DNA of 16,616 nt from Clostridiales bacterium. Its GTDB lineage: Bacteria; Bacillota; Clostridia; Oscillospirales; Acutalibacteraceae. The translations under genes and the position numbers were made by a program. This document shows, piece by piece, positions 12,606 to 16,616 of the stretch. Under the pieces are notes generated by a model. It saw only the letters and a program-made list of their open reading frames with translations. It searched no databases and had not been told where the DNA came from. Each line of letters opens with the position of its first letter. The stretch's first letter is position 1. The stretch covers positions 1 through 16,616 of the forward strand of contig JAAZGX010000048.1 of the NCBI GenBank assembly GCA_012511005.1, in the 5' to 3' direction.

Positions 12606-14492
12606 ATGTCATGTCTGCAACTGCAAAATCTTTCGTTCTCTTTTTTGGACAGGGTTTTGTTTTCAAATGTAAACATTAAAATAGAAGCGGGGGAGAGGGT
12701 AGCTTTGATAGGTGCTAACGGCACCGGCAAAACTACTCTTTTTAAGCTCATAACAAATGAGCATTCACCTACAGAGGGCGCTGTTGTTATAGGGAAAGAC
12801 ACGGCGCTCGGTTATATGGAGCAGTACTCTGACTTTATTAAAGGCACAAGCGTTTATGACTGTGCGTTAAAAGTTTTTTCGGATATTATGGAAATGGAAA
12901 ATGAGCTTGAAGAAGTACATAAAGAGCTAACGGAGCATCCAAACAACTTTTCTCTTATTGAGCGTCAGCTTTTTCTAACGGAAGAAATTCAAAATAGAGA
13001 CGGACTTGTATATAAAGCAAAAACACGCTCAACGCTTTTAGGTCTTGGGTTTAATGAGGATGACCTAAATAAAGATGCTGCGGTATTAAGCGGCGGAGAG
13101 CAATCGAAGCTTGCTTTATGTAAGCTGCTGCTGTCAAATAGTCAGCTTATACTCCTTGACGAGCCGACAAACCATTTAGATATTGACTCTATGGCGTGGC
13201 TTGAGGACTTTTTAACTAAATATAAAGGCGCGGCTATAATTATTTCGCATGACAGGTTTTTCTTAGAAAGAACTACTTCAAAAACAATGGAAATAACGAA
13301 TAAAAAAATTTATATGACTTCATATTCATATACTACCCATAAAAATATTGTAAAGGAAAAACAGTTGTCAATTGAGCGTGAATATGAAAAGTCTTTAAAA
13401 GAAATAAAGCGTATAGAGGGTATTATTGAGCAGCAAAAACAATTTAATCGTGAACGAAATTATGTGACAATAGCAAGTAAACAAAAGCAGATTGAGAAAA
13501 TAAGCGCAAATCTTGAAGTGCCGGATTCTTTAGCTGCAGAGGTTCGTTTTTCATTCAAAATTAGAAATGAAAGCGGTGCGGATGTTTTATCTTTAGTAAA
13601 TATAAGCAAATCGTTTAACGATAATCATCTTTTTTCTAATGTAGATTTAAGTATTCAAAAAGGGGATAGGGTATTCCTTTTAGGGGCAAACGGCTCGGGG
13701 AAATCTTCTTTATTAAAAATAATTACAGGTGAATTAAAAAGTAATTCGGGCTTTGTAAAGCTTGGTCAGAGTGTGAAAATGGGGTATTTTGACCAAAGCA
13801 TTTCTAAGCTGACAAATTCAAACACTGTGCTTGACGAGGTGTGGGGGCTTGACAGGAGTATTGACCAAACACAAATTAGAAAAGCTCTTGCCGCCTTCCT
13901 CTTTTTTAGAGATGATGTTAATAAAAAGATATATTCTTTAAGCGGGGGAGAGAAAGCAAGAGTAGCTTTATTAAAACTTATGCTTATTTACCCTAACTTT
14001 TTACTGCTTGATGAACCTACAAACCACCTTGATATATCATCACGAGAGGCGTTTGAGGATGCGCTGCTTGATTTTGACGGTACGATACTTGCCGTTTCAC
14101 ACGATAGGTATCTTATAAATAAACTTGCGACTAAAATTGCTGTTTTACAGGACAATAAAATTGAAATGATTGAGGGAAATTACAACTCTTATTTACAGTA
14201 TAAAGAAAATGCCGCTTTAGATAATATACCTTTACCTAAAAATCATAAAAAGAGTGATTATAAGTTAAGAAAAGAACGGGAAAGTGAAATAAGACGAAGA
14301 AAAAGCCAAATTGCAAGGCTTGAGCAGCACATCTCAAAAGTTGAAAAGGAGATAATGGAGCTTGAAGAAAAGATGGCATCTCCGGAAATTTCAACTGATT
14401 ATATAAAGCTTTGTAAATCAGCTAAAACACATAAAGAATGTAAGGAACTTCTTGATAATCTTTATGCTGAGTGGGAAGGATTGCATTCGTAA
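12606..14492 (+). CDS. ABC-F family ATPase (ribosome-associated type)
   Basis: This protein has two ABC ATPase domains on one chain without membrane segments, the hallmark of ABC-F proteins, which bind the ribosomal E site and rescue or regulate translation. In the 628-aa product the first domain has Walker A GANGTGKTT (36-44), signature LSGGEQ (161-166) and Walker B LILLDEPTNHLD. A charged helical linker (about 240-305, with IEREYEKSLKEIKRIEG) is the P-site tRNA interaction motif region. The second domain has Walker A GANGSGKSS (360-368), SLSGGEKARVALLKL and LLLDEPTNHLD. The C-terminus (about 545-628) is a Lys/Glu-rich coiled coil. The layout resembles the YdiF/Uup-like housekeeping groups more than a known resistance group. 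ACGGAG lies 6 bases before the ATG. Confidence 0.93.
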   Translation: MSCLQLQNLSFSFLDRVLFSNVNIKIEAGERVALIGANGTGKTTLFKLITNEHSPTEGAVVIGKDTALGYMEQYSDFIKGTSVYDCALKVFSDIMEMENELEEVHKELTEHPNNFSLIERQLFLTEEIQNRDGLVYKAKTRSTLLGLGFNEDDLNKDAAVLSGGEQSKLALCKLLLSNSQLILLDEPTNHLDIDSMAWLEDFLTKYKGAAIIISHDRFFLERTTSKTMEITNKKIYMTSYSYTTHKNIVKEKQLSIEREYEKSLKEIKRIEGIIEQQKQFNRERNYVTIASKQKQIEKISANLEVPDSLAAEVRFSFKIRNESGADVLSLVNISKSFNDNHLFSNVDLSIQKGDRVFLLGANGSGKSSLLKIITGELKSNSGFVKLGQSVKMGYFDQSISKLTNSNTVLDEVWGLDRSIDQTQIRKALAAFLFFRDDVNKKIYSLSGGEKARVALLKLMLIYPNFLLLDEPTNHLDISSREAFEDALLDFDGTILAVSHDRYLINKLATKIAVLQDNKIEMIEGNYNSYLQYKENAALDNIPLPKNHKKSDYKLRKERESEIRRRKSQIARLEQHISKVEKEIMELEEKMASPEISTDYIKLCKSAKTHKECKELLDNLYAEWEGLHS

Positions 14493-14533
14493 TATAACAT
14501 AGTTTTTTTGCATATATATATTCGGGTGATTAT

Positions 14534-15415
14534 ATGAAAAACAAAGAAAAAGACTATGTAATGCAAACAATCGGTTTTCAAACGGCTGTATCTTTAATAA
14601 TTATTGGGATTGTTTTTGCAATCTCTAAAACGAGCGCCCCTTTATTTAAAAAACTGTCCGATGAGCTTGTCCCTATACTTTCTGCCTCGCTGACAAGAGA
14701 GGATGCCGAGGACGCTTTTAAACACATAAAGGTTATTCTGTTTACAGATGACGAGCGGTCTAAAGGAAGTCTTGACGGAAGCGCCATTCCTGAACATTCA
14801 GAAAATCAAGATGATAATAGCGGTACAGATACAAAGCCCGAAACTGTTAAAGAAAATGAAATAACAAATAAAAATGAAACGACCACATTGAATAATGAAG
14901 GACTTATCGCTACCGTTGAGCCTGAAAGTAAAACAAAGCAGGTAAGCCTTAATCTTAATAAAAATGGGAAAGAAGTTACGGCAACTGCTTCTAATTCGCC
15001 TTATTCGCTTAACGGAACCATTTATTCACCGCTTTCCGGCAAAATTACTTCTAAATTCGGAGAAAGAATTCATCCTGTATATAATACAAAAGATTTTCAT
15101 ACAGGCTTAGATATAGCCGGTAAAAAGGGTGAGTACATAAGGAGTATAGCTGACGGAAAAGTAATTAGAGCCGATTACGATAAATGGAATGGCAACTATC
15201 TTGAAATTGACCACGGTAACGGTATTACAACGATGTACTGTCATTGTAGGGAGCTTTTAGCCCCGAAAGATACAAAGGTCAGAGGGGGAGAGGCAATAGC
15301 AAAGGTTGGGAGTACAGGGGTTTCTACGGGTAATCACCTTCATTTCGAGTTTAGAATTAACGGTGTTTCTTATAACCCGTTATTTGCATTGAATTGTGCG
15401 GCGGATGCAGTTTAA
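14534..15415 (+). CDS. M23 (LytM-like) peptidase, SpoIVFA-like by context
   Basis: This is a membrane-anchored 293-aa protein with one N-terminal transmembrane segment (about 14-33), a polar Asn/Glu/Thr-rich stretch (about 80-150) and a C-terminal M23 domain (about 165-285). The zinc ligands H189 and D193 (FHTGLD) and H270 (HLHFE) are all present, as are the helper histidines H237 (YCH) and H268. It could therefore cut peptidoglycan cross-links or another peptide outside the membrane. The M50 protease gene overlaps its end, the same order as spoIVFA-spoIVFB, in which the LytM-domain protein anchors and restrains the protease during sporulation. In B. subtilis SpoIVFA the domain has lost the metal site; here it is kept. 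The start is ATG 14534, with GGGTGA 4 bases before it. Confidence 0.88.
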   Translation: MKNKEKDYVMQTIGFQTAVSLIIIGIVFAISKTSAPLFKKLSDELVPILSASLTREDAEDAFKHIKVILFTDDERSKGSLDGSAIPEHSENQDDNSGTDTKPETVKENEITNKNETTTLNNEGLIATVEPESKTKQVSLNLNKNGKEVTATASNSPYSLNGTIYSPLSGKITSKFGERIHPVYNTKDFHTGLDIAGKKGEYIRSIADGKVIRADYDKWNGNYLEIDHGNGITTMYCHCRELLAPKDTKVRGGEAIAKVGSTGVSTGNHLHFEFRINGVSYNPLFALNCAADAV

Positions 15416-16022
15416 GTGCAAAAGTATTACCGTTAAAATCAGCTTTCTTTTCATTGCGGTAATACTAATAGCCATAATAAATCAAAACAGCAAGCTTCCT
15501 ATAATATTAATAATCTCTGCCCTGCTTCATGAAGCGGGTCATTTGATTTGCTTGTTTTTAACGCGTACAAAAGTGTGCGCCGTCTATTTTAATATTTTTG
15601 GAATGAAAATAGTAAAAGGCATAAATCCTCGTATAAATTATTGGGATGAGTGTAAAATAGCGCTTATGGGACCGCTCGTCAATATTATTGTTTTTATAAT
15701 AACACTGACGCTGTTTTTCTGTTTTAAATCCGCTGTACTTCTAAAGTTCGCGCTTGTCAACCTTTTTCTTGCTTTATTTAATTTATTGCCAATATTTTCG
15801 CTTGACGGCGGCAGTGCGCTGTTTTTCTTTTTAGCGTCTAAGAAAACGCCTTTTAAGGCGCATAAATCCGTTAAAATAATCTCTTTTATTTTCGTCATTC
15901 CCTTAATACTATTCGGGGTATTTCAGCTTTTTAACACTAAATGTAATTTTACATTACTTCTTTTAGGACTTTATCTTATAGTGCTTTTAATTTTTAAAAA
16001 CTCAAAAGTATCTCCTTGCTAA
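15405..16022 (+). CDS. M50 intramembrane metalloprotease, SpoIVFB-like
   Basis: This is a site-2-protease family enzyme that cuts proteins within the membrane. The 205-aa product is very hydrophobic, with about 6 membrane segments. HEAGH (42-46) provides two zinc ligands and the catalytic Glu43. LLPIFSLDGG provides the third ligand D134 (the NPDG-type motif of the family). No PDZ or CBS domain follows, so it is a minimal form. SpoIVFB of B. subtilis, which activates pro-sigma-K, belongs to this group, but other substrates are possible. The start is not certain. ATG 15405 overlaps the M23 gene by 11 bases, and GTG 15396 is also open. Both have poor ribosome binding sites, so translation is probably coupled to the gene before. 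Confidence 0.87.
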   Translation: MQFKCKSITVKISFLFIAVILIAIINQNSKLPIILIISALLHEAGHLICLFLTRTKVCAVYFNIFGMKIVKGINPRINYWDECKIALMGPLVNIIVFIITLTLFFCFKSAVLLKFALVNLFLALFNLLPIFSLDGGSALFFFLASKKTPFKAHKSVKIISFIFVIPLILFGVFQLFNTKCNFTLLLLGLYLIVLLIFKNSKVSPC

Positions 16023-16071
16023 ACGGTGCTTTTTGTTGTAAAATATATTAAACTATATTTAGGGGTACCGT

Positions 16072-16616
16072 ATGACTATAAGTGAAAGAGAAATTGATAA
16101 CATATTGCCGCTCGTTGAAAAACCGGCAAGGTATTTAGGTAATGAGGCGGGGAGTATTATTAAAAACAAGTTCGAATGTGATATAACATTCGCATTTTGT
16201 TTTCCCGATATTTACGAAATAGGGATGTCACACCTTGGGATGAAAATTCTTTACAGTCTTATAAATTCACTTGATTATGCACTTTGTGAGCGTGTTTTTG
16301 CCCCTGCCTTAGATTTGGAAGAACTTTTAATTGAACGAGGTTTACCGCTGTTTTCACTTGAAACGAAAACAGCCGTTTCCGATTTTGATATTGTTGGGTT
16401 TACGCTACAATATGAGCTGTCTTATACGAACATCTTAAATATGTTAACTCTTTCAAATATTCCTCTATTAGCAGAAAAAAGAGACGCGTTTTATCCGCTT
16501 ATCATCGCCGGCGGCCCTTGCTGCTGTAATCCTGAGCCGTTAACTCCTTTCTTTGACGCTTTTATATTAGGAGAAGGGGAGGAGGTTACGATAGAGCTTA
16601 TAGACGCTGTAAGGGC
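16072..16616 (+). CDS. B12-binding-type radical SAM protein, N-terminal part (cut by window end)
   Basis: An open frame starts at ATG 16072, with AGGGGT at 16061-16066, and runs to the window edge without a stop, giving 181 residues. The sequence has EKPARYLGNE near the start, then AFCFPDIYEIGMSHLGMKIL, FDIVGFTLQYELSYTNIL and IIAGGPCCCNPEPL, then FFDAFILGEGEE. These features match the N-terminal cobalamin-binding-like domain of the large clostridial radical SAM proteins that sit between spoIVFB-like and rng/rplU genes (the group I recall as TIGR03960). The radical SAM CxxxCxxC motif would lie beyond the window. The substrate is unknown. A gap of 49 bases separates it from the M50 gene, with no terminator. 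Confidence 0.88.
   Translation, partial: MTISEREIDNILPLVEKPARYLGNEAGSIIKNKFECDITFAFCFPDIYEIGMSHLGMKILYSLINSLDYALCERVFAPALDLEELLIERGLPLFSLETKTAVSDFDIVGFTLQYELSYTNILNMLTLSNIPLLAEKRDAFYPLIIAGGPCCCNPEPLTPFFDAFILGEGEEVTIELIDAVR

Noticed and set aside
12606..14492. ABC-F protein as an antibiotic resistance determinant
   Set aside because: The gene sits in a run of housekeeping genes without mobile-element marks, and the long charged C-terminal coil fits YdiF/Uup-like housekeeping groups. A resistance role would need a close match to a verified group.

Overview
The window looks like a chromosomal stretch from a low-GC, Gram-positive anaerobe of the Clostridia type. The reasons are the AT-rich sequence, the strong AGGAGG-like ribosome binding sites, the L10 leader ahead of rplJ-rplL, the FGGY ribulokinase and ManA of Firmicutes type, and a paired M23/M50 peptidase locus that resembles the sporulation pair SpoIVFA/SpoIVFB. 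No transposase, integrase, phage gene or CRISPR array is visible.

Layout. (1) Positions 1-1142 (+): the 3' part of the ribosomal protein L10 leader with its terminator hairpin, then rplJ (TTG start), rplL and a strong terminator. rpoB does not follow. (2) 1159-2159 (-): a GNAT-type acetyltransferase whose last third of the domain has been pushed out of frame, then a tRNA-Gln(CTG) gene with a perfect-consensus promoter and its own terminator. (3) 2302-9268: a sugar-related block with alternating strands. It holds araB (+), a minus-strand pair of a GNAT acetyltransferase and a large unrecognised membrane protein, a DHDPS/NAL-superfamily lyase (+), and a family GH95 alpha-L-fucosidase (-). Both convergent pairs overlap at their 3' ends (17 bp and 4 bp) and no hairpin terminator is visible there. 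(4) 9432 to the window end (+): a long co-directional run of a membrane-anchored M28 peptidase, a DEDDh exonuclease with a C-terminal zinc ribbon, manA, an ABC-F ATPase, an M23 peptidase, an M50 intramembrane protease and the start of a B12-binding-type radical SAM protein that is cut by the window edge.

How the genes may work together. Block 3 fits breakdown of fucosylated or related glycans inside the cell. GH95 without a signal peptide would free L-fucose (or L-galactose), the DHDPS-like protein could cleave a 2-keto-3-deoxy sugar acid, and araB phosphorylates L-ribulose or a similar ketulose. No transporter, isomerase, dehydrogenase or regulator of such a pathway is visible, so the link is an inference. 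In block 4 the M23 and M50 genes overlap and probably act as an anchor/regulator plus protease in membrane signalling, by analogy with SpoIVFA/SpoIVFB. The other block 4 genes look like general cell maintenance.

The most notable items are the unrecognised polytopic membrane protein with a GWGMRG...GGxxGAMLPGA signature, the lyase with a remodelled active-site loop, the frameshifted acetyltransferase, the M28 peptidase whose catalytic domain is split by a transmembrane hairpin, and the SpoIVFA-like protein that keeps a full M23 metal site.
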